A DNA stretch of 64,000 bases from an uncultured Bacteroidales bacterium (GTDB taxonomy: Bacteria; Bacteroidota; Bacteroidia; Bacteroidales; Paludibacteraceae). The DNA is taken from positions 32,461 through 96,460 of the forward strand of contig CACWZZ010000004.1 in NCBI GenBank assembly GCA_902765485.1, read 5' to 3'. Made by a program: the position numbers and the translations under genes. Positions 48,630-57,893 of the stretch are shown one piece after another (position 1 is the first letter of the stretch; each line of letters opens with the position of its first letter). The notes under the pieces were generated by a model. That model made no database searches, was not told the origin of the DNA, and saw only the letters and a program-made list of their open reading frames with translations.

Positions 48630-49768
48630 TGAAAAACGAGAAAAAAATTCAAATGGTTGATCTCCATACGCAGTATTTGCGCATCAAAGAAGAGATCGAC
48701 GCAGGCATACAAGAGGTGATTGAAACCACCGCTTTTGTCAAAGGTCAGAAAGTGACAGATTTTCAGAACCATCTGGAGCAGTACACCGGAGCAAAACATG
48801 TTATCCCTGTGGGTAACGGGACGGATGCATTGCAAATTGCTCTCATGGGTCTGGGGCTGAAGCCGGGCGACGAAGTGATCACTCCGACTTTCACATTCAT
48901 TGCAACCGCAGAGGTCGTCGCTCTATTGGGTCTCACGCCGGTAGTGGTGGATGTAGAATGGGAGACGATGAACATGGCCATTGAGTCCGTTCGCCGCGCC
49001 ATCACTCCGCGCACCAAAGCGATCGTACCCGTTCATCTGTTCGGTCAGTGCGCCGACATGGAGCCGCTCATGGCGCTTGCCAAAGAGCATCAGCTCTTCG
49101 TGGTAGAAGATGCATGTCAGGCGATCGGAGCGAAATACACGTTCTCTAACGGCGAGACCAAGCAGGCAGGTACAATAGGCAACATCGGTTGCACCTCTTT
49201 CTTCCCTTCCAAGAACCTCGGCTGCTACGGCGACGGAGGCGCGATCTTCACCAACGACGATGAGTTGGCTGCCAAGATGCGCGCTATTGCGAACCATGGT
49301 ATGGTCGTTCGTTACCACCATGACATGATCGGCGTCAACAGCCGTCTGGATAGTATTCAGGCTGCCGTGCTGGATGCCAAGTTACCCCATCTGGATGAGT
49401 ATATCGCGGCTCGTCAGCGCGCAGCGGCTTATTATGACCGCGCTTTTGCCGGCTGCGAGCAGTTGCTCATCCCGGGACGTCAACCCCACTCTACGCATGT
49501 CTTCCACCAATACACGCTACGCGTAGTGGGCGCAGACAGAGACGCCTTGCGCGAAGGACTCGCAGAACGCGGTATTCCGGCAATGATCTATTATCCTGTT
49601 CCTTTGCATCAACAGAAAGCGTACCTCAACCCGCGATACAAAGACGGAGATTTCCCTGTCGCTGAGAAATTAGCCTCCTGCGTGCTCTCGCTGCCAATGC
49701 ATACCGAGCTGGACGAGGAGCAATTGGAATATATCACCTCTGCTGTATTAGAATTATGCAAAAAGTAG
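48629..49768 (+). CDS. DegT/DnrJ/EryC1/StrS family PLP-dependent aminotransferase
   Basis: The 379-residue sugar aminotransferase makes amino sugars for cell-surface polysaccharide. Recognisable are VPVGNGTDALQIAL, TPTFTFIATAEVV, VEDACQAIGA and the PLP Lys in SFFPSKNLGCYGDGG. No other sugar-biosynthesis genes are adjacent, so the product is unknown. It overlaps rpoN by 13 nt. Confidence 0.93.
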   Translation: MKNEKKIQMVDLHTQYLRIKEEIDAGIQEVIETTAFVKGQKVTDFQNHLEQYTGAKHVIPVGNGTDALQIALMGLGLKPGDEVITPTFTFIATAEVVALLGLTPVVVDVEWETMNMAIESVRRAITPRTKAIVPVHLFGQCADMEPLMALAKEHQLFVVEDACQAIGAKYTFSNGETKQAGTIGNIGCTSFFPSKNLGCYGDGGAIFTNDDELAAKMRAIANHGMVVRYHHDMIGVNSRLDSIQAAVLDAKLPHLDEYIAARQRAAAYYDRAFAGCEQLLIPGRQPHSTHVFHQYTLRVVGADRDALREGLAERGIPAMIYYPVPLHQQKAYLNPRYKDGDFPVAEKLASCVLSLPMHTELDEEQLEYITSAVLELCKK

Positions 49769-51267
49769 GTCTTCAACAAACATTAACCCAAACGACCAAG
49801 TTGTCTCCCACGCAGATCCAAGTGATCCGCATGTTGGAGTTGCCGTCTATTGAGTTGGTGCAACGGATCAATGAAGAGTTGCAGGAAAACCCGGCATTGG
49901 AGGAAGGGCGCGATGAGACAGAGAGACAAGAAGGAGCAGATAACTACGAGGAATTCGACGAGAGTTATATGCCCGAAGACGGCTATGAAGAAGGCCGTGA
50001 GCGCGACCCGCTGCAAAACGATGAGTTCAACTACGAGCAGTATGTATCCGACGACGAGACGCCGAGTTATATGTTGCAACCCCAATACGGACCTGCGGAC
50101 GATGACAAACGGGAGGTGCCTATCATCGGCGGAAGCAGTCTGATTGAGGAACTGAAATCGCAGATTTACCTGACCCAAATGACCAAGCCGCAGCGCCACA
50201 TCGCCAAATGGGTGTTGGGCAATATAGACGACGACGGATACCTGCGTCGCACGACAGAGCAGTTGGTGGACGATATTATGTTCCAAGAGCAGATCTCCGT
50301 CACGGACGCAGAGATGGAGGACATCGTGCGCCAGATCAAGCAGTTTGACCCTCCCGGCATTGCCTCGGCGAACTTGCAGGAGTGTCTGTTGCGGCAGTTG
50401 GAGGTCAAGCGCGAAGAGGCTCCCTCGGAGAGTATAGATCTGGCATACCGGATTCTCAGCCAGCATTTCGAGAGTTTCTCCAAGCACCATTTCGATAAGA
50501 TCATCCAGCGGCTGGAGTGCACCGAAGAAGCCTTCCAAGCTGCGGTGCAGGAGATCGTTCATCTGAACCAAAAACCCGCCAATGCCTTCACCGGCAATGT
50601 CTATGAGACCCAGCGGGAGACCATCATACCCGATTTCACGATCGAGGAGCGCGATGAAGAGCTGTACGTAGTGCTCAACACCGGCGATATACCGGAGTTG
50701 CACGTCAGCCGCGAATACTCCAATATGCTGGAGGAATACAGCAAAATGCCCAATACCAAAGAGACGCGTCAGGCTACTTCGTTCATTCGCCAGCGGCTGA
50801 ACTCCGCGCAGTGGTTTATCGATGCCATCAAGCAGCGCAACGAGACGCTGATGAAGACCATGACCGCTATCCTGAAGGCGCAATATGAGTTCTTCCTGGA
50901 CGGCGAAGAGACCAGCCTCAAGCCTATGGTGCTACAGGACATTGCGGACAAAACGGGTTATGACGTGTCCACGATCTCGCGCGTAAGTAACAGCAAGTAT
51001 GTGCAGACGCGGTTCGGGATCTATCCGCTCAAATATTTCTTCTCCGAATCCATGACGAATGCTGAGGGAGACGAGGTCTCCACTCGCGAGATCAAGAAGA
51101 TCCTGCAAGAGTTAGTGGACGGGGAGAACAAACAAAAGCCGTTGACCGACGAGCAGTTAGTCACAGCTATGGAAGAACATGGCTACCCTATCGCGCGACG
51201 CACGATCGCCAAATACAGAGACCAACTGGGTATTCCTGTAGCCCGGCTGAGAAAGAGTATTCTATGA
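49756..51267 (+). CDS. rpoN: RNA polymerase sigma-54 factor
   Basis: The 503-residue sigma-54 has the Gln/Leu-rich region I (LQQTLTQTTKLSPTQIQVIRMLELPS), an acidic region II, the core-binding domain, the HTH (DIADKTGYDVSTISRVSNSKYVQT) and the RpoN box ARRTIAKYRD. The motifs are complete. It requires AAA+ activators, none of which is in this window. Confidence 0.97.
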   Translation: MQKVGLQQTLTQTTKLSPTQIQVIRMLELPSIELVQRINEELQENPALEEGRDETERQEGADNYEEFDESYMPEDGYEEGRERDPLQNDEFNYEQYVSDDETPSYMLQPQYGPADDDKREVPIIGGSSLIEELKSQIYLTQMTKPQRHIAKWVLGNIDDDGYLRRTTEQLVDDIMFQEQISVTDAEMEDIVRQIKQFDPPGIASANLQECLLRQLEVKREEAPSESIDLAYRILSQHFESFSKHHFDKIIQRLECTEEAFQAAVQEIVHLNQKPANAFTGNVYETQRETIIPDFTIEERDEELYVVLNTGDIPELHVSREYSNMLEEYSKMPNTKETRQATSFIRQRLNSAQWFIDAIKQRNETLMKTMTAILKAQYEFFLDGEETSLKPMVLQDIADKTGYDVSTISRVSNSKYVQTRFGIYPLKYFFSESMTNAEGDEVSTREIKKILQELVDGENKQKPLTDEQLVTAMEEHGYPIARRTIAKYRDQLGIPVARLRKSIL

Positions 51268-51902
51268 ATCGTTTCCTCGACATAGTAGCTAAAGCATTGA
51301 GTATCATACTCTACCCGCTCTTTGTCCCCACGTACGGCATGGGACTTTTCTGCTATGCGCACGGCATTCATGTAGCGCCGCTCAACGGAATTTGGATAGC
51401 AGTAGCTATCTTGGGGACATTTGTCTTCACCTGTGCGCTCCCCATCACCGCTATATGGGTGATGATGAAGCGGGGGATCGTCAAAGACCTGCAAATAGAG
51501 AACCCGAACGAGCGCACCATGCCTTACATCTATTCGGCATTGGGGTTTGCTTTCTGGAGCTATTTTCTGGTATCGATCCTGCATGCACCGTTATTCCTCT
51601 CGTTCATTGCGATTGGCGCCACAGCAGCAATTGCGATAGTAGCGCTGATCAATCGCAGATGGAAGATCAGCGCGCATCTCACCGGTTTTGGAGGTCTGGT
51701 GGGCGGTATATTCGCCTATTGCCTCGGTATTGGCGCTATTCCCACATGGGGCACAATAGGTATATGGGCAGGACTTTCCTTATTATTGATGTGGGCGCGC
51801 CTGCGCTTGAACGCACACACGCCCGCACAGGTGTCCGCAGGATGGCTGATGGGGCTGTTCTGGACCGCTGTTCCTTATTGCATCTATTCGTATGTGGCAT
51901 AA
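51264..51902 (+). CDS. PAP2-like multi-span membrane protein
   Basis: The 212 residues form about six membrane helices. The last part (WKISAHLTGFGGLVGG…RLRLNAHTPAQVSAGW) resembles the two His-containing motifs of PAP2 phosphatases, but the first Arg/Lys motif is not obvious, so phosphatase activity is uncertain. It overlaps rpoN by 4 nt and the next gene by 11 nt. Confidence 0.65.
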   Translation: MNRFLDIVAKALSIILYPLFVPTYGMGLFCYAHGIHVAPLNGIWIAVAILGTFVFTCALPITAIWVMMKRGIVKDLQIENPNERTMPYIYSALGFAFWSYFLVSILHAPLFLSFIAIGATAAIAIVALINRRWKISAHLTGFGGLVGGIFAYCLGIGAIPTWGTIGIWAGLSLLLMWARLRLNAHTPAQVSAGWLMGLFWTAVPYCIYSYVA

Positions 51903-52884
51903 TTTCCGGACATCTATCCTATTCTTTTGCTTGGTTTTAAGCCTTGGCATCCAAGCACAGACGCTGAGTCCCGAAGCGCAAATCTCGCTGCTGACCTGTG
52001 CGCCGGGGAAAGAGCTGTACGCGCGCTACGGACATACCGCCATTCGCGTGCTGGACGAACCGAACGAAATAGACATCGTCTTCAACTATGGTATCTTTGA
52101 TTTCAACACCGACCATTTCTATTGGAAGTTCGTTCGCGGCGAGACATGGTACGAGTTGGGCGCAACGCCTTACTATTGGTTTATGCGCGAGTACAAGCGG
52201 GAGAAACGCCCGGTCTATGAACAAGTGCTGAATCTCAGCCCGGAACAACAGAACCTCTTATGGGACAAACTCGTGGAGAACTACGAGCCGGAGAACCGCA
52301 AATACCTCTATAATTTCGTCTTCGACAACTGCGCTACACGCCCATACCAACTTATAATAAGTGTATTAGGAGATTCTATCGTCTCGGATTATGACGGCTA
52401 TACCTGTCAGACATACCGTGATTTTATTAGTCACTATACAGGACAACACACATGGGCAAATGCAGGAATCAACCTGTTGTTTGGTCCCAAAGCCGACCGG
52501 CCTATGACAAACGGACAGCGGCTTTTCCTCCCCGAAGAACTAATGTATTATATTCAGTATGCTCACTCTTTGGACGGCATCCGCTTGATAAAACATAGTG
52601 ACATTGGTCCCTTCAAGGTTATCCACACGCCGTGGTATGCCACTTGGGAACTCGGTCTGGTGCTATATTTCCTTGCTGTGTTGGCAATGAGTATAATAGA
52701 CCGGATTCGCGGAAAATGGAGTTGGTGGGTGGAGCTTGCCGCAGGTATTCCCTACCTTGTATTACTATTGATTGTAACATTTCTTACATTCTTTTCCTGC
52801 CATCCTTTGGTAGGTTTTGGGTGGAGACTGTTTATTATTCCTTTGACACATTTATGCGCAAGATTTATCTATATATTACGTTGA
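51892..52884 (+). CDS. Lnb-like (DUF4105) lipoprotein N-acyltransferase
   Basis: The 330-residue protein has a signal peptide, a periplasmic domain and C-terminal membrane helices. Key segments are CAPGKELYARYGHTAIRV, with a candidate catalytic His, and FVFDNCATRP, with a candidate Cys. DUF4105 proteins were assigned as Lnb, the Bacteroidetes enzyme that N-acylates lipoproteins in place of Lnt. The assignment to this function is by family resemblance. Confidence 0.82.
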   Translation: MWHNFRTSILFFCLVLSLGIQAQTLSPEAQISLLTCAPGKELYARYGHTAIRVLDEPNEIDIVFNYGIFDFNTDHFYWKFVRGETWYELGATPYYWFMREYKREKRPVYEQVLNLSPEQQNLLWDKLVENYEPENRKYLYNFVFDNCATRPYQLIISVLGDSIVSDYDGYTCQTYRDFISHYTGQHTWANAGINLLFGPKADRPMTNGQRLFLPEELMYYIQYAHSLDGIRLIKHSDIGPFKVIHTPWYATWELGLVLYFLAVLAMSIIDRIRGKWSWWVELAAGIPYLVLLLIVTFLTFFSCHPLVGFGWRLFIIPLTHLCARFIYILR

Positions 52885-54317
52885 TCTTCAGTCTGTTTGC
52901 TTCATTTACCTTCGCGGCGCCGCGTCTGACGGTGGTGGCGGTAGTAGATGGTATGACGGCGGAGAACCTCACGCTGCTGCGTCCTTACTGGCAGCAAGGC
53001 GGATTGCGGACGCTGAGCGAAGAAGCGTTTCAGACCACAGTGACCTATCCGCATCTTGTCTATGGCGGCGACGAGACGACCGCTACCCTAATGACGGGTG
53101 TTACGCCGGACAGACATGGTTATTCGATGGACACCTATTTTCTCAGGCGCGACCGGAACACGCATCCTATGCTGGAAGACGCGACGACGCACGGTATAGG
53201 GACACCGCTGCATCTCTCCCCGCGTGCCCTCCTCGCACAGACGATCACAGACCGAATGAGACTCAACTATCCGAACGCCAAAATATACGCCGTGGGGATC
53301 ACACCGCAGACCAGTATCTTACTTGCCGGACATACCGCCAATGCCTGCTGCTGGATAGAGCCGGAGAGCCAGCAATGGGTGGCGACGGCGGCGTATAGCG
53401 AAGGACTGACCACAGCTGCTTTTGAGCAAAACAAATCGAACCGCATTGCTACGCTCGCAGCGCGCCAATGGACGCCTCGCATGGATATACTGACGTACTC
53501 TGCGCCGACTCCGCAAGAGAAAAAGAAAGGATTCGCCTATACCGTCAGCGATGTACTGCTGCGTTCGCCGGAAGCCAATACGCTGGTAATCGAACTGACA
53601 CTGGCGATCCAACAGACGGAGAAACTGGGAACGGACGCTACGCCGGACTTGATCATGCTGCAACTCAACACCCTCTCCCCCGAGGCGGAGACAGACCAGA
53701 TCGCCAGCGCAGAACAAGAAGATATGTACCTGCGGCTGAACCAAGATCTGGGATTCCTGATGGAGCAGTTGAACCGCCGTATTGGCAGAGAGAACTACCA
53801 GATTCTCGTGGTGGGCAGACCTGTTTTAGGCACTTCCGCCCAGACGCTGAGCGACATTCACATGCCGGTTCAGCTCTTTAATGCCGACCGCGCGGCGGCT
53901 CTTACGGGCACGTACCTCATGGCACTATACGGTCACGAGCGATGGGTGGACGGCGCTTACGGGCAATCCATCTATCTGAACCGCACGCTCATTGAGCAAA
54001 AGCGGCTCTCGCTGGAGACCATCCAGCGGCAAGTAGCCAATTTCCTGATGGATTTTGAGGGCGTGCAGATTGCTATGCCGGGACACGAAGCGTTCCATTA
54101 CCCCGTATTGGGCGCCACGCTCAACAAGCGGTTTACCGGCGACGTGGTCTTTATGCTGCAGCCCGGATGGAGACTCATGCAGGACGAGAAAAAGGCGGTG
54201 GACCATGTGATTGACGACAACCCCGCTTCGCCCTTGCTCTTCTGGACGGGTACCCTGCGTCCTATGCCGCAAGGGCAATTAGACGCTACGGACGTTGCGG
54301 ATCTTATTTTCAAATGA
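52854..54317 (+). CDS. Alkaline phosphatase superfamily protein (PafA/nucleotide pyrophosphatase-like)
   Basis: The 487-residue exported protein has signal peptide MRKIYLYITLIFSLFASFTFA, the metal-binding VVAVVDGM and a Thr nucleophile in ATLMTGVTPDRHGYSMD. The C-terminal half is less conserved and the second metal-site motif is not clear, so activity is unproven. The start at 52854 was chosen by its signal peptide; it overlaps the upstream gene by 31 nt. The stop lies at the edge of an ACCAAATTGTAAATG repeat. Confidence 0.8.
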   Translation: MRKIYLYITLIFSLFASFTFAAPRLTVVAVVDGMTAENLTLLRPYWQQGGLRTLSEEAFQTTVTYPHLVYGGDETTATLMTGVTPDRHGYSMDTYFLRRDRNTHPMLEDATTHGIGTPLHLSPRALLAQTITDRMRLNYPNAKIYAVGITPQTSILLAGHTANACCWIEPESQQWVATAAYSEGLTTAAFEQNKSNRIATLAARQWTPRMDILTYSAPTPQEKKKGFAYTVSDVLLRSPEANTLVIELTLAIQQTEKLGTDATPDLIMLQLNTLSPEAETDQIASAEQEDMYLRLNQDLGFLMEQLNRRIGRENYQILVVGRPVLGTSAQTLSDIHMPVQLFNADRAAALTGTYLMALYGHERWVDGAYGQSIYLNRTLIEQKRLSLETIQRQVANFLMDFEGVQIAMPGHEAFHYPVLGATLNKRFTGDVVFMLQPGWRLMQDEKKAVDHVIDDNPASPLLFWTGTLRPMPQGQLDATDVADLIFK

Positions 54318-54350
54318 CCAAATTGTAAATGATTAAATTGTAAATGATAT
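54313..54350. repeat. ACCAAATTGTAAATGATTAAATTG repeat
   Basis: Two units fill the interval between the phosphatase and DUF4494 genes. The same family as at 9452 and 11175. Confidence 0.75.
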
Positions 54351-54765
54351 GATTTTTCACGAGATTAAAGTTCATTATGACCGCCAGACGGGAGAAGATA
54401 ATCCCGGTAAGGCAAAAGAAGTTTATTTGATAGAAGGCGCTGTTAGCTTTGCCGATGCGGAAAACTGCCTGATGGAGGAGATCAAGCCGTTCGTCTTCGG
54501 CGACTGCGAGGTGCAAAACTGCAAACGCAGCCAGTATTTTGAGGTCTTTCCGAACGAAGGCGGCGAGTTCTGGTACAAAGCGCGCGTTGAAATGATCACC
54601 ATTGACGGCGATAAAGAGACGCGCAAGAATGTATCGGTGCTTGTACAAGCCAGTACGCTGGACGACGCTGTTTTTGCGCTCAAACAGGCGCTCCAGTCCT
54701 ATGACTGCGAGCTCATCTCGATCGCCAAAACGCCTATTATGGACATCCTTCACGCCGTGCACTAA
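54349..54765 (+). CDS. DUF4494 domain protein
   Basis: The 138-residue protein (IFHEIKVHYDRQTGEDNPGKAKEVYLIEGAVSFADAE…) fits the Bacteroidales DUF4494 family, small beta-rich cytoplasmic proteins of unknown function. Its TAA overlaps the ATG of the acyltransferase by one base, so it is the first gene of a lipid operon. Confidence 0.82.
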   Translation: MIFHEIKVHYDRQTGEDNPGKAKEVYLIEGAVSFADAENCLMEEIKPFVFGDCEVQNCKRSQYFEVFPNEGGEFWYKARVEMITIDGDKETRKNVSVLVQASTLDDAVFALKQALQSYDCELISIAKTPIMDILHAVH

Positions 54766-55604
54766 TGCCGCTGCAGTTTGACATACGGGCTATACTCAGG
54801 AGCAAAGCGCCCAAAGCGCACGTGCCGGATTTTCTGGTCCGCTACTTGGAGCGTATTGTGCATGTGGACCAGATGAATGCCTTCCTGCGCAAACACCAGA
54901 CCGAGCGGAACTACGATTTCATCCGTCTCGTTTTGGACGAAGAGTTGTGCTGCTCGGCTTCCATTGACGGAACAGAGAACATCCCTTCGGACGGCAAGCC
55001 GGTCATTTTCGTCTCCAACCACCCTCTCGGCGGGCTGGACGGAATGATCATTGCCCAAATGATCCATGAGAGCCGTTCCGAAAAGCGGGAGTTGAAAGTG
55101 ATCGTCAACGAACTGCTCATGTACATGAAGCCTCTGGCGGGCTTATGGGCGCCCGTCAGCAAAACAGGCATGCTCAGCAAAGAGCAAGTTGTCCGCCAGA
55201 AAGAAATGTGGGAGAGCGAGACCGATGTGCTCACCTTCCCTGCCGGAGCTTGCAGCCGTCTCCAACGCATTGACGGCAAATGGCAGATCCGGGATCTGGA
55301 ATGGCAGAAGAACTTCGTCCAATGCGCGCGCGAATATAAACGGAATATAGTACCTATCTATTTCGAGGGGCAGAACAGCCGGTTCTTCTATGTCCTGGCG
55401 CTCCTGCGCAAGATCCTGCATATTAAACTGAATATAGAGATGTTATACCTCGTGGACGAGATGTATGGCGCGCATGGCAAGCATTTCAAAGTGCATGTCC
55501 TGCCGCCTATCCCCTACTCCACCTTTGACTCATCCAAAACGCCCAAACAATGGGCACAATATGTTAAATCAATTGTCTATGCAACCAATAATCCCACCCG
55601 TTGA
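54765..55604 (+). CDS. glsA: PlsC-type O-acyltransferase, probably GlsA
   Basis: The 279-residue acyltransferase has the NHPLGGLDG (H-x4-D) motif (~residue 86) and the FPAGACSR substrate-binding motif. In Bacteroides glsB-glsA pairs make glycine lipids, GlsA adding the O-linked acyl chain. The adjacent GNAT-type gene fits GlsB, so the gene pair rather than the protein alone supports the name. The gene order here (O- then N-acyltransferase) would be the reverse of glsB-glsA. Confidence 0.75.
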   Translation: MPLQFDIRAILRSKAPKAHVPDFLVRYLERIVHVDQMNAFLRKHQTERNYDFIRLVLDEELCCSASIDGTENIPSDGKPVIFVSNHPLGGLDGMIIAQMIHESRSEKRELKVIVNELLMYMKPLAGLWAPVSKTGMLSKEQVVRQKEMWESETDVLTFPAGACSRLQRIDGKWQIRDLEWQKNFVQCAREYKRNIVPIYFEGQNSRFFYVLALLRKILHIKLNIEMLYLVDEMYGAHGKHFKVHVLPPIPYSTFDSSKTPKQWAQYVKSIVYATNNPTR

Positions 55605-56520
55605 AACCGCTCTTTTGGAGAAAGAGCTGAAGGGGCATCTACTTCGTCCGTCTAACAAAGCGGACAACTTGATTTATGACATCACGGCGCACGAGTGCCC
55701 GAACGTGATGCGCGAGATAGCACGCCTGCGCGAGATCAGTTATCGCGACGGCGGAGGAGCTACCGGCTTGGAGATGGACATGGATGATATGGACACTATG
55801 CCCAAACCCTATCACCAACTCATCGTCTGGGACCCTGCGAACCGCCAGATCATTGGCGGCTACCGCTATCTCATGGGACGCGACGTCGTGATGAAGGCGA
55901 ACGAGAAAGGTGAATTGCAACCCTATATCACCTCCGCCCACCTCTTCCACTATTCCGAGCGGTTCATCCGCGAATATCTGCCTAATACGATTGAGTTCGG
56001 ACGAGCTTTCGTGCAGCCGATGTACCAGAAACGCGAGATGGGCGTGAAAGCGCTCTTTGCACTGGATAACATCTGGGACGGCATCGGAGCGGTCATGCAT
56101 AATAACCCCGATATACGGTGGATGATAGGCAAAGTGACGATCTACCCGGATTACAATGAGACCGCGCGCGAACTGATCTATAACTACCTCCAGCGCTTCC
56201 ACAAGGGCGAAGAAGGACTGATTGCGCCGTATAAATCCGTAGCTATCCGGACGCTCGAAAACACACCGTTTACCGGTACAGACCCGCAGGAGAACTACCA
56301 TATTCTCCAGCACGCCGTGCGCGAACAAGGAACGGTCATTCCGCCTATGTTCTCCGCCTACCTCAACATCACGAACGACCTGCAGTTCTTCGGCAATGCC
56401 ATCAACGACGAGCTCGCAAACGTGTATGAGACCGGCATCATGGTCGATCTGAATGCCGTGTACGAGGAGAAGAAAGAACGATATATCACCCCTTACGTAA
56501 ACTGGCTGAACGCACAATGA
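55579..56520 (+). CDS. glsB: GNAT-like N-acyltransferase, probably GlsB
   Basis: The 313-residue protein is of the OlsB/hemolysin-like acyltransferase group (REIARLREISYRDGGGATGLEMDMD…HQLIVWDPANRQIIGGYRYLMG…ERFIREYLPNTIEFGRAFV). It is likely to N-acylate an amino acid to form glycine or related lipids with the preceding acyltransferase. Its start is uncertain: ATG 55579 or 55561, both inside the end of glsA. It ends ATGA with the PLPBP-HAD gene. Confidence 0.72.
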   Translation: MQPIIPPVETALLEKELKGHLLRPSNKADNLIYDITAHECPNVMREIARLREISYRDGGGATGLEMDMDDMDTMPKPYHQLIVWDPANRQIIGGYRYLMGRDVVMKANEKGELQPYITSAHLFHYSERFIREYLPNTIEFGRAFVQPMYQKREMGVKALFALDNIWDGIGAVMHNNPDIRWMIGKVTIYPDYNETARELIYNYLQRFHKGEEGLIAPYKSVAIRTLENTPFTGTDPQENYHILQHAVREQGTVIPPMFSAYLNITNDLQFFGNAINDELANVYETGIMVDLNAVYEEKKERYITPYVNWLNAQ

Positions 56521-57893
56521 GTATAGCAGAAAATATAAGGAACGTGCGCGCGCATATACCCGCGGGCGTCACGCTCGTGTGCGTGAGTAAGTTTCAGCCG
56601 GTGGAGTCCATTCGCGAAGCATACAATGCCGGCGAACGGCATTTCGGCGAAAGCCGCGTGCAGGAACTGAAGGTCAAACTCCCCCAACTGCCGGCGGACA
56701 TTCACTGGCATTTCATCGGACACCTGCAGACCAATAAAGTGCGGGAACTACTTCGCCTTTTTTACACCGAAGGACAAACCTCTACCCGGCAACTGCTCAT
56801 CCACTCCGTGGATTCGCTCAAACTGCTGCAGGCGATCGACGCTGAAGCCGCCAAACTCGGCATTACCCAAGATGTCCTGCTCGAAGTGCACATAGCCCGC
56901 GAAGAGAGTAAAACGGGGTTTTTGCCTGATACTATCGGGTCAGTTCTAGACAATACAGCTGCAACCTTGCGCCATGTACGCCTCTGCGGCTTAATGACCA
57001 TGGCGACAAATACCGAGGACGAAACAGAGATTCGCCGCTGCTTTACCGAGGTGCACCGGCTTTGGAAAGACATGCCGATCTATAGCGCCGGAATGAGCGA
57101 TGATTTCGAGATAGCAATCGCCTGCGGCGCGAACATGGTACGCATCGGATCCTCTATCTTCGGCGAACGCCCTGCGCTCTCGCTGAATGCTAAATGGCCT
57201 AAGCGTCCTATGCCGAAAGCGGTCTTCTTCGACCAAGACGGTATTCTCTATAACTCCATGCCTTTCCACGCAGAAGCCTGGGTATGGGCGATGAACAAAC
57301 ACGGGCTTCCTTATTCACCCGAAGAATGTTATCGCAACGAAGGACGAACCGGCACAGGAGTCATCAAAGAATACTATCAGCGCATCTATGGCAAGGAAGC
57401 CACGCCGGAACTTGTCCAAACTATTTATACAGACAAAACCGCCCATTTCACGGAAATGACAGGAGGTTTTCCGGGTACTATCCCGGGCGTGAGCGAAGTG
57501 CTCCGTTACCTCCGTTCGCAGGGCGTGGAATGTTGGGTAGTGACCGGCTCCGGTCAGCGAAACCTCATCGGGCATCTCAATGACACGTTTGACCATGCCT
57601 TCACAGGGATCATTTCCTCTTTTGATGTCCAGCACGGCAAGCCGGATCCCGAGCCATACCTCAAGGCATGGACCCGCTCCGGGTTCAAGAAAGAAGAATG
57701 TATGGTGGTGGAGAATGCGCCTCTCGGTGTACGCGCAGCAAAAGCCGCAGAACTGTTCACTTGTGCGGTCAACACCGGTCCGCTGCCGGACTCGGATCTG
57801 GCGGCAGAAGGAGCAGACCGAATCTTCCCGGATATGCAGGCACTACTGGAATGGCTTATTTCGCTTTCGGATACGAATGGTAATGATAGATAG
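56517..57893 (+). CDS. Fusion: YggS-type PLP homeostasis protein + HAD hydrolase
   Basis: The 458-residue protein is an in-frame fusion. Residues 1-~231 are a complete YggS/PLPBP protein (PLP Lys in VCVSKFQPV, IHWHFIGHLQTNKVR, LCGLMTMATNT, FEIAIACGANMVRIGSSIFGER). Residues ~232-458 are a beta-phosphoglucomutase-type HAD hydrolase (VFFDQDGILYNS nucleophile, VTGSGQ, GKPDPEPY, VVENAPLGV). An in-frame ATG at residue 232 could allow separate HAD translation. The HAD may act on a phospho-sugar or on PLP-related phosphate; the link is unproven. Confidence 0.92.
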   Translation: MSIAENIRNVRAHIPAGVTLVCVSKFQPVESIREAYNAGERHFGESRVQELKVKLPQLPADIHWHFIGHLQTNKVRELLRLFYTEGQTSTRQLLIHSVDSLKLLQAIDAEAAKLGITQDVLLEVHIAREESKTGFLPDTIGSVLDNTAATLRHVRLCGLMTMATNTEDETEIRRCFTEVHRLWKDMPIYSAGMSDDFEIAIACGANMVRIGSSIFGERPALSLNAKWPKRPMPKAVFFDQDGILYNSMPFHAEAWVWAMNKHGLPYSPEECYRNEGRTGTGVIKEYYQRIYGKEATPELVQTIYTDKTAHFTEMTGGFPGTIPGVSEVLRYLRSQGVECWVVTGSGQRNLIGHLNDTFDHAFTGIISSFDVQHGKPDPEPYLKAWTRSGFKKEECMVVENAPLGVRAAKAAELFTCAVNTGPLPDSDLAAEGADRIFPDMQALLEWLISLSDTNGNDR

